A DNA stretch of 64,000 bases from UBA987 sp002292105 (GTDB lineage: Bacteria; Bacteroidota; Bacteroidia; NS11-12g; UBA9320), in NCBI GenBank assembly GCA_943846675.1, contig OX044357.1:2170001-2234000 (forward strand). Direction: 5' to 3'. Every line of letters starts with the position of its first letter. Position 1 is the first letter of the stretch. Of the stretch, positions 1-8,553 are shown one piece after another. Under the pieces are notes generated by a model. The model saw nothing but the letters and a program-made list of their open reading frames with translations. It ran no database searches and was not told the origin of the DNA. The position numbers and the translations under genes are program-made.

Positions 1-7
1 ATTATGC

Positions 8-919
8 CTATTTCTTCAAAACTCCGTTTATCACATGCATAATACCATTGGATGCATATACATTTCCACGAATTACCTTTACAGTACCATTAAGCGTAAC
101 ATCAGCTCCAGAGGTAGCAGTAATGTCTTCTCCTTCAGTAGCAATTGTGCCAGTTAACTGAGACGTCGTTTTAACATCACCCAATACCAGGGTATTATTG
201 ATTAACGCTCTACGTGCACTGTTTGATAAGTCCGCGATTCGAATTACGTTTTGTGTTTCTAAGTACTTCACAAATTCCGTATCGTTTATCGCAAAAATGG
301 TGTTGTCTCCTGTTTCAAGAGCCGTTTTGGTTGCGGCTTCTAAGTTCACACCTACTTTATAATTGGACAAGTTTGGATTGTTCGCAATTTGATCAAGTAG
401 CGTAGGCACAGTTAAACTGTTTGCCATAATGTAAATCATGCCATTCGTTGCTTCATAATTGGTCGTCGCAGTTTTGCCATTAAACCGCACAGCATCACCA
501 GCAACAGCAGTATAGATTGACAATTTTGCATTGCCTGGTCCTGTGTTTGACTCGCTCGAAATATATCCTGTATTTGTAAAAGCAGATGGCTCCTTTTTGC
601 CATCAATGCAGTGATACTTAATAAATGCTACTTGTTCTGCATTCGTCATTGAGCTCAAATCTATGCCGTCATCAGTAAGTTGTAAGTCACTCACTGCCAA
701 TATAGTGTACCCCCCTGAACCTGTAATTTCGCCTGTTAAACCAGCTAAATCAAGTGCCGCTAAGAATTCTGTATAGCCGCCGTCTGTGGTTAAATATTGA
801 GAGATTGATTGGGTGGGTTGATTGCCCCCATCTCCTTCGTCATCTTTACAAGATTGTAGTGTTGTTAGACCCAAGGCAGAAATCATCAACAAAACATAAA
901 TCCGAGCATTTTTTATCAT
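8..919 (-). CDS. FAS1 (fasciclin) domain surface lipoprotein
   Basis: Predicted lipoprotein of 303 aa with two fasciclin-type (FAS1) repeats, roughly residues 35-165 and 170-300; the second ends in the typical NGIMHVINGVL block. FAS1 domains mediate adhesion in many bacteria, but the ligand cannot be read here. I start at the ATG at 919 rather than an in-frame codon at 958, because this places a signal peptide and lipobox (TTLQSC, Cys24) at the N-terminus. The Cys is followed by KDDEGDGG, which resembles the lipoprotein surface-export signal of Bacteroidota, so display on the outer face of the outer membrane is likely (inference). It is the last minus-strand gene before the window edge. Confidence 0.85.
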   Translation of the reverse strand: MIKNARIYVLLMISALGLTTLQSCKDDEGDGGNQPTQSISQYLTTDGGYTEFLAALDLAGLTGEITGSGGYTILAVSDLQLTDDGIDLSSMTNAEQVAFIKYHCIDGKKEPSAFTNTGYISSESNTGPGNAKLSIYTAVAGDAVRFNGKTATTNYEATNGMIYIMANSLTVPTLLDQIANNPNLSNYKVGVNLEAATKTALETGDNTIFAINDTEFVKYLETQNVIRIADLSNSARRALINNTLVLGDVKTTSQLTGTIATEGEDITATSGADVTLNGTVKVIRGNVYASNGIMHVINGVLKK

Positions 920-979
920 AGTTCTATTTTTTTGGGTAAAGGTATAAGAAAAACACAATGATTGCTACACGGCTAAGTG

Positions 980-2170
980 TCAAATCTTCTTAAGTTCTGC
1001 AAAAAACGTGCTATCGGAATTATGTGCATAGCCGTGCACATATCCCTGCCTCAAGACTTCCATTCCATCCAAATCCAACGTTTTTACATTGTCTTCGTTT
1101 TCTGCCTTATACACCGAGCAGGTTGTATACAGCAAGCGTCCTCCTTTTTTCACAAAAGGCCACGCGGATTGAACGATTTGTTTTTGAAGTGCTATATAGT
1201 TTTGCACGGAAGACGATTGTAAAGACTTAAATTCAGGGTTTCGATTCCAGGTACCAGAACCCGAGCACGGTAAGTCCGCCACTACCAGATCAAATCCTGG
1301 AGGGGTTATCTCCACAGTGCTCTGTTTACTCTCAAACTTAATTTTTGACACCGAATTGCTCAGATTTACCACTGCCGACCAAACACGGTATCTATGCCGA
1401 CCTGTTCGTTTTATAAAATTGGAAAGTATTGATTTCCTGCTGTCAGACGCACAAATATTGATAGACTTTGTCCGGTCTAACAGTATTAAACTCTTCCCTC
1501 CAGAGGCACAACAACAATCCCATACACTTTGCACACCCTCCAGATTCAACGTTTTAAATACTTCCTGTGAACTATAGTCTTGTATCTCTATTTGTTTTGA
1601 AACTCCAGACGATTCTAACAAATGTCCAGCTTGAATACCCCGTGCACCATTGGGCTTAATCGACAAATCACTTAATTTAGCACAGACAGCGTCAAATTCA
1701 TTCTCATTCTTGCACCTGAACCACACCAGTGGCTGTTTGAAAAGATGTGGAATAAACTGATCTACATCCACCTGAGATGAAACTTGCTCGATGTCTGGAA
1801 ACACCAAACCCAGCTTCCAATCCATGGTTTTTTCTAGGAATGCTAGCCTTTCGCTTAATTCCCAGGTCAACCAAGATGGTGGAAGAACAAACGGCCCAAA
1901 CAATATGGTCATCCATTCAGGTGTGTCCGTTGTCAAACACACATGGGCCAATAGAAGTTGGTCCTTCTTATCGAGTGCCGAAAAGCTGTAACCTAGTCGG
2001 AACCAATTATAACAAAGGTTTTTAATTGTTCTGCGATCTCGACTTCCAAACTGTCTATTAGATTTGAAATAAGCATGTAAAGTAGGATGAAATGGCTTGC
2101 CTTGTTCGTGACCGCTTAAACATGTCAAAGCGAAATCTACGTGTCGGTTAAAGAAGTGTTGTTCTTTCAT
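980..2170 (-). CDS. RsmB/NOP2-family rRNA (cytosine-C5) methyltransferase
   Basis: 396-aa SAM-dependent RNA m5C methyltransferase. Motifs seen in order: a SAM-binding motif (WDCCCASGGKSLILLD, about residue 235), motif IV with a Cys (DLPCSGSGTWNRNPE, about 305) and motif VI with the TCS Cys (YTTCSVYKAENEDNV, about 355). The two cysteines are the catalytic and release residues of this family. The N-terminal 200 aa have no obvious PUA domain. The likely target is 16S rRNA as in RsmB, but the exact cytosine cannot be inferred. Its ATG overlaps the upstream gene's stop codon (ATGA, 2167-2170), so the two are probably translationally coupled in the guaA operon. Confidence 0.88.
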   Translation of the reverse strand: MKEQHFFNRHVDFALTCLSGHEQGKPFHPTLHAYFKSNRQFGSRDRRTIKNLCYNWFRLGYSFSALDKKDQLLLAHVCLTTDTPEWMTILFGPFVLPPSWLTWELSERLAFLEKTMDWKLGLVFPDIEQVSSQVDVDQFIPHLFKQPLVWFRCKNENEFDAVCAKLSDLSIKPNGARGIQAGHLLESSGVSKQIEIQDYSSQEVFKTLNLEGVQSVWDCCCASGGKSLILLDRTKSINICASDSRKSILSNFIKRTGRHRYRVWSAVVNLSNSVSKIKFESKQSTVEITPPGFDLVVADLPCSGSGTWNRNPEFKSLQSSSVQNYIALQKQIVQSAWPFVKKGGRLLYTTCSVYKAENEDNVKTLDLDGMEVLRQGYVHGYAHNSDSTFFAELKKI

Positions 2171-3450
2171 TCTACTGGTTTGAGTTCAAAATCCTCAAAT
2201 TTCAGAATGAAAACATTGGTATTTCTATTTAAGCCATTTGAATACGTATAGTGAAAATTTGAGCTTAAGTATCGAAATTCTCTGTCGAGAATATAACCCG
2301 GAAAATGCTCACCAAAAGCCATCAGAAACTCTCCCATAAACATAAACTGGTCGTAGCCGATGTACGCATACACAGAAGGATCCGTACGATTCACTAATCT
2401 AAAATTAGTCCTAAAATTTTTAACACTAGCCGCTGTATCATTTACAAAGTCTGAAGCCACCAAATGCACCTTCATTTTATCCCAAAACTTGTAATCGTTG
2501 TCTTGAAAGTTTGACCAAGAATAATCGCCTATTACAACGACATCTCTTTTTGTCTGATAAATTTTCGAAAGTGTTGTACTCACTGTTGTTGGATTTCTAC
2601 TGAGTAGAATTACCACCGTAGGTTCGTCCTTCGATAAAATATTTCCCCAGCTATTATAGGATGGCTGTTCGTAAACAACGGCAGTTCGTTTTGCTTCTTC
2701 GAAGGCTTGCTTGTAGCTTTCCTTCATTGCGCTTGAATACGCAGATTCGTCGCTTACAACAATGACAGAATTTGTTGGATAGGATTCGTTAACAAAAGAG
2801 ATCACGCCTTCCGTTTTATCGGCATTGCTAGGTGTTGGACAATACAACTTTGGATTCGGCGAGGCCACAGAGTCAAGCGTTGTAAAAGGAGATACAACTG
2901 GAATATCGTGTTTAATACCGTATTCGGACACCATATTGATTTGCTTCTCTCCTACCGAACCAATAATAACGTCCATTGATTTCATGGAAGATTTGCGTAA
3001 AATAGAACTTAACTCTGTTAAGTTATTTTCGTCGTCAAATACAAACAACTTCATCTTCAACCCATTCAAATCCAGGTTGTTGAGGGCTAACTTAACACCC
3101 TGATAGTATGCCAACATGTAGTCCGAAGTTCTGCGTTCTCGTGCCGTTTCGGCGTCGTAATGAAACGGCAATATCAGTGCCACCTTGAATTCGGTTTTAT
3201 GTGGTTCTACTTGAAACTCTTCACCAAAAAAATCAACCGTAATTAACTCCTTCTTCTCCGTTACAACTGGTTCATCTGCTTCCTTTTTTTCAGATTCTTC
3301 CTTTTTTTCAGTTGTCTTTTCATTTACGACAACGGGTTCATCGTTCGACACCACCTTAAAGGCATTACAAGACAGCAATACCAAAGCAGAGAAAAGTGCT
3401 AATACATTATTCCCACTCAATCGTGGCAGGCGGTTTTGAACTAATGTCAT
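2167..3450 (-). CDS. Periplasmic-binding-protein-fold lipoprotein (LppC / Peripla_BP_6-like)
   Basis: 427 aa. A hydrophobic signal ends in a lipobox (LVLLSC), then comes an acidic/Lys linker rich in EKK and EEKK from about residue 35 to 70, then a type 1 periplasmic binding fold (KVALILPF...; IIGSVGEKQI; IPVVSPFTTLDS; VIVVSDES). Related Flavobacteriales proteins often have a LysM domain in place of the linker; none is visible here. I chose the ATG at 3450; a TTG at 3456 is the only earlier option. Either start lies inside the 3' end of guaA (about 44-50 nt overlap), an unusually long same-strand overlap. LppC/LpoA-like proteins activate peptidoglycan synthases; amino-acid binding is the alternative. 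The ligand is unknown. Confidence 0.75.
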   Translation of the reverse strand: MTLVQNRLPRLSGNNVLALFSALVLLSCNAFKVVSNDEPVVVNEKTTEKKEESEKKEADEPVVTEKKELITVDFFGEEFQVEPHKTEFKVALILPFHYDAETARERRTSDYMLAYYQGVKLALNNLDLNGLKMKLFVFDDENNLTELSSILRKSSMKSMDVIIGSVGEKQINMVSEYGIKHDIPVVSPFTTLDSVASPNPKLYCPTPSNADKTEGVISFVNESYPTNSVIVVSDESAYSSAMKESYKQAFEEAKRTAVVYEQPSYNSWGNILSKDEPTVVILLSRNPTTVSTTLSKIYQTKRDVVVIGDYSWSNFQDNDYKFWDKMKVHLVASDFVNDTAASVKNFRTNFRLVNRTDPSVYAYIGYDQFMFMGEFLMAFGEHFPGYILDREFRYLSSNFHYTYSNGLNRNTNVFILKFEDFELKPVE

Positions 3451-4933
3451 ATACAACTCTATTTATTCCTTTAATCGTATTTATTATCTTGTTACTTGTA
3501 TCCGCTAAAAAGCGATGAGGTAAATCAACCCAATCTGCCGTCATACCATCAAGCGAAGTAACCGCACGTAAACAAATAACGTGTTCATAGGTACGTTCGT
3601 CGCCCATAACACCTACCGATTGTACAGGTAAAAACATCGCTCCTGCTTGCCAGACGTCGTTATACAATCCATTTGACTTCAACCCGTCAATAAATATGGC
3701 ATCCGCTTCTTGCAAAATAGCCACTTTTTCTCTGGTAATCTCTCCAATTATTCGAATAGCAAGCCCAGGTCCTGGGAAAGGATGTCTGCCTAAAATATCT
3801 TTACTTAATCCAGCTTCACCACCAATTTTACGGACCTCGTCTTTAAATAACGTATTTAAAGGCTCCAAAAGTTTAAGGTTCATTTTTTCTGGCAGTCCAC
3901 CAACGTTATGATGACTCTTAATTGTGGCAGATGGTCCGTTAACCGACACCGATTCAATGACATCAGGGTAAATGGTGCCTTGAGCTAACCACCGGGCGTT
4001 TTTGACTTTTTTCGCTTCCGTATCAAAAACTTCAACAAATAGCTTACCGATTATTTTTCTTTTTGTCTCTGGATCTTTCACCCCATCAAGCGCATTAAGA
4101 AACAAGTCTGATGCATCTACACCGATGACATTCAAGCCCATGGTTTTATATGAATCCAATACCGCATCGAATTCGTTCTTACGAAGTAGACCGTTATTGA
4201 CGAATATGCAATGTAATTGGGTTCCGATAGCATTATGAATTAGCTGCGCCGCAACTGAAGAATCGACACCTCCACTCAAACCTAGAATAACCTTGTCGTC
4301 CCCAACTTTTTGTTTAATCTCGGCAACGGTTGTTTCAATAAAATGTGCTGGTGTCCAAGATCCAGTAGCACCACAAATCGTATTTACAAAATTCGATAAC
4401 AACTGTTTGCCGTCTGTAGAGTGTGTCACTTCTGGATGAAACTGTATCGCGTAAATGTCTTTGTCTGCAAATGCAAACGCTGCAATATCTACAGAAGACG
4501 TGCTGGCTAAAATTGTTACGTCTTTAGGCTTTTTGGTAATGGTATCCGCGTGTGACATCCAAACTTGCGACCCTGCGGAAACGCCAGACATTAATGTGTT
4601 TTCACCAACCGAAACAAGATTCGCCCGGCCATATTCCCTGTGTTTCGAAGCTTCTACTTGCCCTTCAAACTGTGTTGCCAACCACTGTGCTCCATAGCAA
4701 ACGCCTAGTAGGGGCACTGGCAAGTTCAACACATCTAGTTTTGGTGTTGGCGCATTCTCTTCTCTTACAGAGCTTGGGCTGCCAGAAAGTATAACGCCTT
4801 TAACAGATGCGTCAATTGTTATGTCTGCGTTGTACGGGTGGATTTCACAGTACACATTTAATTCTCTAACGCGACGCGCAATTAATTGTGTATACTGAGA
4901 ACCAAAATCGAGGATAATGAGCTTTTCTTCCAT
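3407..4933 (-). CDS. guaA: GMP synthase (glutamine-hydrolysing)
   Basis: 508 aa, the usual length. It converts XMP to GMP with ATP and glutamine, the last step of de novo guanine nucleotide synthesis. The class I glutamine amidotransferase domain has the Cys nucleophile in LGVCYGAQ (about residue 79) and the His/Glu pair in FHPEVTHS (about 166). The ATP pyrophosphatase domain has the PP-loop GLSGGVDSSVAA (about 220), and the C-terminal dimerisation domain ends KPPATIEWE. All catalytic motifs are intact. A -7 box lies about 15 nt upstream. It is the first gene of an overlapping trio with the binding-protein lipoprotein and the RNA methyltransferase. Confidence 0.98.
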   Translation of the reverse strand: MEEKLIILDFGSQYTQLIARRVRELNVYCEIHPYNADITIDASVKGVILSGSPSSVREENAPTPKLDVLNLPVPLLGVCYGAQWLATQFEGQVEASKHREYGRANLVSVGENTLMSGVSAGSQVWMSHADTITKKPKDVTILASTSSVDIAAFAFADKDIYAIQFHPEVTHSTDGKQLLSNFVNTICGATGSWTPAHFIETTVAEIKQKVGDDKVILGLSGGVDSSVAAQLIHNAIGTQLHCIFVNNGLLRKNEFDAVLDSYKTMGLNVIGVDASDLFLNALDGVKDPETKRKIIGKLFVEVFDTEAKKVKNARWLAQGTIYPDVIESVSVNGPSATIKSHHNVGGLPEKMNLKLLEPLNTLFKDEVRKIGGEAGLSKDILGRHPFPGPGLAIRIIGEITREKVAILQEADAIFIDGLKSNGLYNDVWQAGAMFLPVQSVGVMGDERTYEHVICLRAVTSLDGMTADWVDLPHRFLADTSNKIINTIKGINRVVYDISSKPPATIEWE

Positions 4934-4947
4934 GCTAAATCGATGTA

Positions 4948-4955
4948 CAAAAGTA
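4948..4955 (-). promoter_or_regulatory. Putative guaA promoter -7 box (TACTTTTG)
   Basis: On the minus strand the sequence reads TACTTTTG, a match to the Bacteroidota -7 consensus TAnnTTTG, ending 14 nt before the guaA ATG. It sits inside a short palindrome, GTACAAAAGTAC. No clear -33 TTTG element is visible. Assigned by consensus and position only. Confidence 0.45.
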
Positions 4956-5016
4956 CAGATTTACACGGTACATGAAAGCTAGAAATAAGAATGATATACA
5001 GTTGTTTTACACAGGT

Positions 5017-5709
5017 TTAGGCCTCTATAAACTTGTAGCCCACACCGCGTAATGATTTAAAGAACATCGGGTTCTTTGGATCTGGTTCAAAGTATTTTCT
5101 GAACGCCAAAATAAAGTTGTCGATTGTTCTTGTTGAAGGGTAAACCGAATACCCCCAAACTGTCTGAAGAATTTTTTCACGACTTACTACTTCATTTTTA
5201 TTCTCAATAAGCAGTTTAAGAAGAAGTGCTTCCTTTTTCGTTAACGAAAACTCGCCTTTATTCCCTTTTGCTTCATAACTCACAAAGTTGACGTAGTTGT
5301 CACCAAATGAATAATCGTTAGAAGAGAGTTTGTTAGCCGTTTGATCGTTACGCTCAATTAAGTTTTTAACACGCAACATGAACTCTTCTAGGTTAAACGG
5401 CTTGGTCATATAATCATCGCCACCTTTTCGCAATCCAAGAACACGGTCTTCAGCAGAGCTTTTTGCCGACAAAAACATAATAGGCACTTGAGAATCATGC
5501 AGTCTAATGTTCTCGCAAACTGCAATTCCATCGATGTTTGGAATCATGATGTCTAAGATAACCAAATCGAAACGCTGTTCCTTAAATTTTGTTACTGCAG
5601 ACAAACCGTCGTGCACAACAACCGGATGGTACTCATCGATTTCTAAATTCAGTTTAATCGTTTCTGCTAGGTGTTTCTCGTCTTCAACAAGTAAAATCCG
5701 TTTTTTCAT
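5017..5709 (-). CDS. OmpR/PhoB-family response regulator
   Basis: 230 aa. An N-terminal receiver domain has the acidic pocket E9/D10, phospho-acceptor D53 (VILDIMIPN) and the conserved Lys in MTKPF. A C-terminal winged-helix DNA-binding domain follows (about 130-230; LTKKEALLLKLL, SLRGVGYKF). It resembles the RprY group of Bacteroidota. The cognate kinase is the upstream gene, separated by 131 nt, so the regulator may also have its own promoter. Target genes cannot be read from the sequence. Confidence 0.92.
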   Translation of the reverse strand: MKKRILLVEDEKHLAETIKLNLEIDEYHPVVVHDGLSAVTKFKEQRFDLVILDIMIPNIDGIAVCENIRLHDSQVPIMFLSAKSSAEDRVLGLRKGGDDYMTKPFNLEEFMLRVKNLIERNDQTANKLSSNDYSFGDNYVNFVSYEAKGNKGEFSLTKKEALLLKLLIENKNEVVSREKILQTVWGYSVYPSTRTIDNFILAFRKYFEPDPKNPMFFKSLRGVGYKFIEA

Positions 5710-5840
5710 AAGGGCAAATTTTGATGTACTAATTAATGTATTAACTCAAGTTAGCTACGCCGTAGTATGTTTTGTCAATAGGGTATCTAAAAAATATGAC
5801 TCTCAAATATCTTTTCTTAAAATCTCTGGTATGTCATAGC

Positions 5841-6986
5841 CTACTCATTTTTTCTTTTAAGCGGCAACTCAACTATAAAAACAGTTCCTTTCGGTTGATT
5901 GTTTTTAATCCGTATAGTCCCATCGTGTTTCTCAATGGTCTCTTTTAAAATGAACAATCCTAATCCCGTACCTTTCGAATCTCTAACCTCCTCATCCTCA
6001 ACTCGATAAAACTTCTTAAATATCTTCTTTCGTTCCGACTCGGCAATGCCAATACCTTGGTCAATAACACGAATAACGGCCTTGTCCTTTTCTACCTTCA
6101 TCGAGACCTCAACGGGCAGATCATTACCATACTTAATGGCATTCTCTAACAAATTATTCATTGAGATTCTTAAAATGAACCGATCTCCAACAATTTCAAC
6201 ATCGTCTTCGATATCTGCAGTAAGGTCTGTACGCAATCGATAACTTTCGGCCAAGTTCTGCATCATATCAGTTATCGAGAAGACTTCACGACCATAGATA
6301 TAATTGTCGTTTTCAATCTGCATGGCCGTTAGCATATTCTCTGTGAGTTCGTTTAAACGATCTGCATTATTCACTGCTTTATCAAGTAACTCGTTGCGTT
6401 TTTCCTCAGGTAATTTACGTGTGCGTATCGTTTGCAACAACAACTTCATCGAAGCGATTGGTGTTTTCAGTTCGTGCGTCACTGATAACAAAAAGTTGTT
6501 TTGCTGTTTGTTCAAACGATAAATCATTTGAATGGAGTAAGACACGCCGTAAACACCAACAGCGACCAGAACAAACAGCAGTAAGGCTTGAAATATATAG
6601 AGCCGCTCACGATTTTGTAGTTTCTGTTCTAAGCGATCGATTTGATGTGGCGCAATCTGAATGTCTAAATCCCAGCCTTGATAAACTTTTGTATATGCCG
6701 CCGTATAACGACCATAATTATACGTTTCTAGAAACGCATTTAACAAGTTGGTATCCGCATCAATTTTTGCCTGCTTAAAGATGATATGGATTTCGCTTTC
6801 AGAGGAAAAATCGTAGTTCTTACTTTTCTCTATTAACCGTAGAACACAAGCTTGTCTTCCGGCCTCCAACACCTGCTTTTGCAAACCGTATTCTTTGTTA
6901 CTGAAGTTAACCAACGAGTAGGTTAGCCAACCAAAGGTGCCTAGAATATAGATTATGATGAAGATGAATAAAAGCTTGAATTTCAT
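5841..6986 (-). CDS. Sensor histidine kinase (HisKA-HATPase)
   Basis: 381-aa inner-membrane sensor kinase. TM1 is about residues 3-25, a periplasmic sensor region of about 110 aa has no recognised fold, TM2 is about 137-158, then a HisKA domain with the phospho-acceptor His in SVTHELKTPIAS, and an ATPase domain with the N box (NNLLENAIKYG), G1 (DQGIGI) and G2 (GTGLGLFILKE). All boxes are intact, so it should be active. It pairs with the OmpR-type regulator downstream; the arrangement matches RprX/RprY-like systems. The stimulus is unknown. Confidence 0.92.
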   Translation of the reverse strand: MKFKLLFIFIIIYILGTFGWLTYSLVNFSNKEYGLQKQVLEAGRQACVLRLIEKSKNYDFSSESEIHIIFKQAKIDADTNLLNAFLETYNYGRYTAAYTKVYQGWDLDIQIAPHQIDRLEQKLQNRERLYIFQALLLFVLVAVGVYGVSYSIQMIYRLNKQQNNFLLSVTHELKTPIASMKLLLQTIRTRKLPEEKRNELLDKAVNNADRLNELTENMLTAMQIENDNYIYGREVFSITDMMQNLAESYRLRTDLTADIEDDVEIVGDRFILRISMNNLLENAIKYGNDLPVEVSMKVEKDKAVIRVIDQGIGIAESERKKIFKKFYRVEDEEVRDSKGTGLGLFILKETIEKHDGTIRIKNNQPKGTVFIVELPLKRKNE

Positions 6987-7054
6987 ACACTTAATTCGGG
7001 TTCACGAAAATACTTCATTCTTGTTTAAACATATTTTGCGTTTGTTTGCACTGA

Positions 7055-7288
7055 ATGAGAAAAATGATTTCTAAACGCGTACTATCTCTGCACAATGGGC
7101 AAGACAAACAAGAGGTATGGATTGCCTACAAGGGTATCGTTTACGACGTCACACAAAGTAGGTTATGGCGCGACGGAAAGCATTACGAACACTGGGCAGG
7201 CCAAGACCTTACGCATGAATTGCCAGACGCTCCGCATACGGAATCTGTATTTGAACGATTTAAAATCGTTGGAGAATTAACCGACTAG
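7055..7288 (+). CDS. Small cytochrome b5-like heme-binding protein
   Basis: 77 aa with no signal peptide, so probably cytoplasmic. It matches the short cytochrome b5/steroid-binding-like fold of predicted heme-binding proteins: VWIAYKGIVYDVT, then HYEHWAGQDLT and APHTES. The histidines in HYEHW and APH are the candidate heme ligands. A second ATG at 7064 would shorten it by three residues. Its 3' end overlaps the convergent rpiB by 4 nt. Redox partner and role are unknown; an electron carrier or heme-binding adaptor are the main options. Confidence 0.75.
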   Translation: MRKMISKRVLSLHNGQDKQEVWIAYKGIVYDVTQSRLWRDGKHYEHWAGQDLTHELPDAPHTESVFERFKIVGELTD

Positions 7289-7716
7289 CAAGAGATTTTA
7301 TCCACTCTTCGTTGATGACGGCCACCTTCAAAATCTTCGTTTAAGAATGCCTCAAGCACTTCAAGCGTCGTTTCAAAATCAATGAATCGCGCAGGAATAC
7401 AAATGACATTGGCATTATTGTGCTGACGTGCTAAAGCGCCCAATTCGGGATTCCAGCACAACGCTGCACGAATATCTTGGTGTTTATTGGCTGTCATGCA
7501 TACGCCGTTGCCACTGCCGCAGATTAATATGCCAAATGCTGTTTCCTCTTTTTCAACTGAATTTGCTAATGGGTGGACAAAATCAGGGTAATCAACTGAT
7601 TCTGATTCATCCGTACCGAAATTTACGAACTCGAATTTGTCCGCAAAATGTTTCATAACGTCAAATTTATATTCCGTCCCAGCGTGGTCGTTGGCTATAG
7701 CAATTTTAAGCTTCAT
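7285..7716 (-). CDS. rpiB: Ribose-5-phosphate isomerase B
   Basis: 143 aa, typical for RpiB/LacAB sugar isomerases. It interconverts ribose-5-phosphate and ribulose-5-phosphate in the non-oxidative pentose phosphate pathway. Motifs: IANDHAGTEYK at the N-terminus, the anion-hole/active-site loop ICGSGNGVCMTANK with the catalytic Cys, and RQHNNANVICIPAR with the phosphate-binding residues. Its start overlaps the end of tatC by 11 nt, and it is the last gene of a fabG-tatC-rpiB transcription unit. Confidence 0.95.
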   Translation of the reverse strand: MKLKIAIANDHAGTEYKFDVMKHFADKFEFVNFGTDESESVDYPDFVHPLANSVEKEETAFGILICGSGNGVCMTANKHQDIRAALCWNPELGALARQHNNANVICIPARFIDFETTLEVLEAFLNEDFEGGRHQRRVDKISC

Positions 7717-8539
7717 TTAATTTTTCTTTAGTTTCTATTCTCTTGGCAATAAAAATACCTACTTCGTACAACAAATAAACAGGAATGGTCAATAATATTT
7801 GACTCATGATATCTGGCGGCGTAATAACCGAGGCCAATACCAATATGACAACAATCGCATGTCTTCGGTATCGCTTTAGAAAGTCCGACGATACCAACCC
7901 CAGTTTTGCAAGGAAAAATACAATCAACGGCAACTCAAAAACAACGCCTGAGGCTAAGGTAAGTGTAGATACAAACGACACATACGATTGCATCGTAAAA
8001 TGGTTAACGATGTTGTCTGTAAGCTTAAAGTTGATAAAGAAGTTTACTGACAAAGGAGCCAATACCAAGTATCCAAACAACACACCTACAAAAAACAGCA
8101 GAGAAGTTGCCAGGACTATACCCGTCGTATATTTTTGCTCGGTAGGTTTTAAGGCAGGTTTAAAAAACCGCCAAAACTCCCATAATATATATGGCGCAGA
8201 CAGTATTAACCCAATGGTGAATGAAACAACCATCAAGTAAATAAATTGACCACTGACAGCCAAATTCTGTGTGTTTAAATCAATGGAATCAAAGCACAAC
8301 TTATCCGTTCCGTATAGCGTATATGACAGTTTACAGAAGAGCTTATAAATTGGAAACGATTTCTTGGTTACAGCGAATATTATCTTGTCAAAGATGAATC
8401 GATAATTGACCATGGCAACAACGGAAAAAACAACAATGGCAACAACTGATCGCATCAGGTGCCATCTGAGCGCTTCTAGATGATCTAGAAAGCTCATGTT
8501 TTTCTCTTCTTGTTCGATGTCGACCTGGTCTAATGGCAT
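7706..8539 (-). CDS. tatC: Sec-independent translocase subunit TatC
   Basis: 277-aa inner-membrane protein with six predicted helices, the receptor subunit of the twin-arginine translocase that exports folded proteins. It has the conserved N-terminal SFLDHLEALRWHLMRS block that binds the RR signal peptide, and the Glu in VFELPLIVFF. A roughly 30-aa stretch between TM1 and TM2 (around KLFCKLSYTLYG) is longer than in E. coli. tatA is not in the window. It sits 14 nt after fabG and overlaps rpiB. Confidence 0.95.
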   Translation of the reverse strand: MPLDQVDIEQEEKNMSFLDHLEALRWHLMRSVVAIVVFSVVAMVNYRFIFDKIIFAVTKKSFPIYKLFCKLSYTLYGTDKLCFDSIDLNTQNLAVSGQFIYLMVVSFTIGLILSAPYILWEFWRFFKPALKPTEQKYTTGIVLATSLLFFVGVLFGYLVLAPLSVNFFINFKLTDNIVNHFTMQSYVSFVSTLTLASGVVFELPLIVFFLAKLGLVSSDFLKRYRRHAIVVILVLASVITPPDIMSQILLTIPVYLLYEVGIFIAKRIETKEKLNEA

Positions 8540-8553
8540 CTTTATTTAACTAC

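Noticed and set aside
2167..3450. LysM domain in the binding-protein lipoprotein
   Set aside because: The region between the lipobox and the binding fold is a Lys/Glu-rich linker with no LysM pattern.
6419..6778. 119-codon open frame antisense to the histidine kinase
   Set aside because: Shadow of the kinase coding sequence; no signal, domain or promoter support.
7806..8240. 144-codon open frame antisense to tatC
   Set aside because: Fully inside tatC, with composition of a reverse-frame shadow and no motif.
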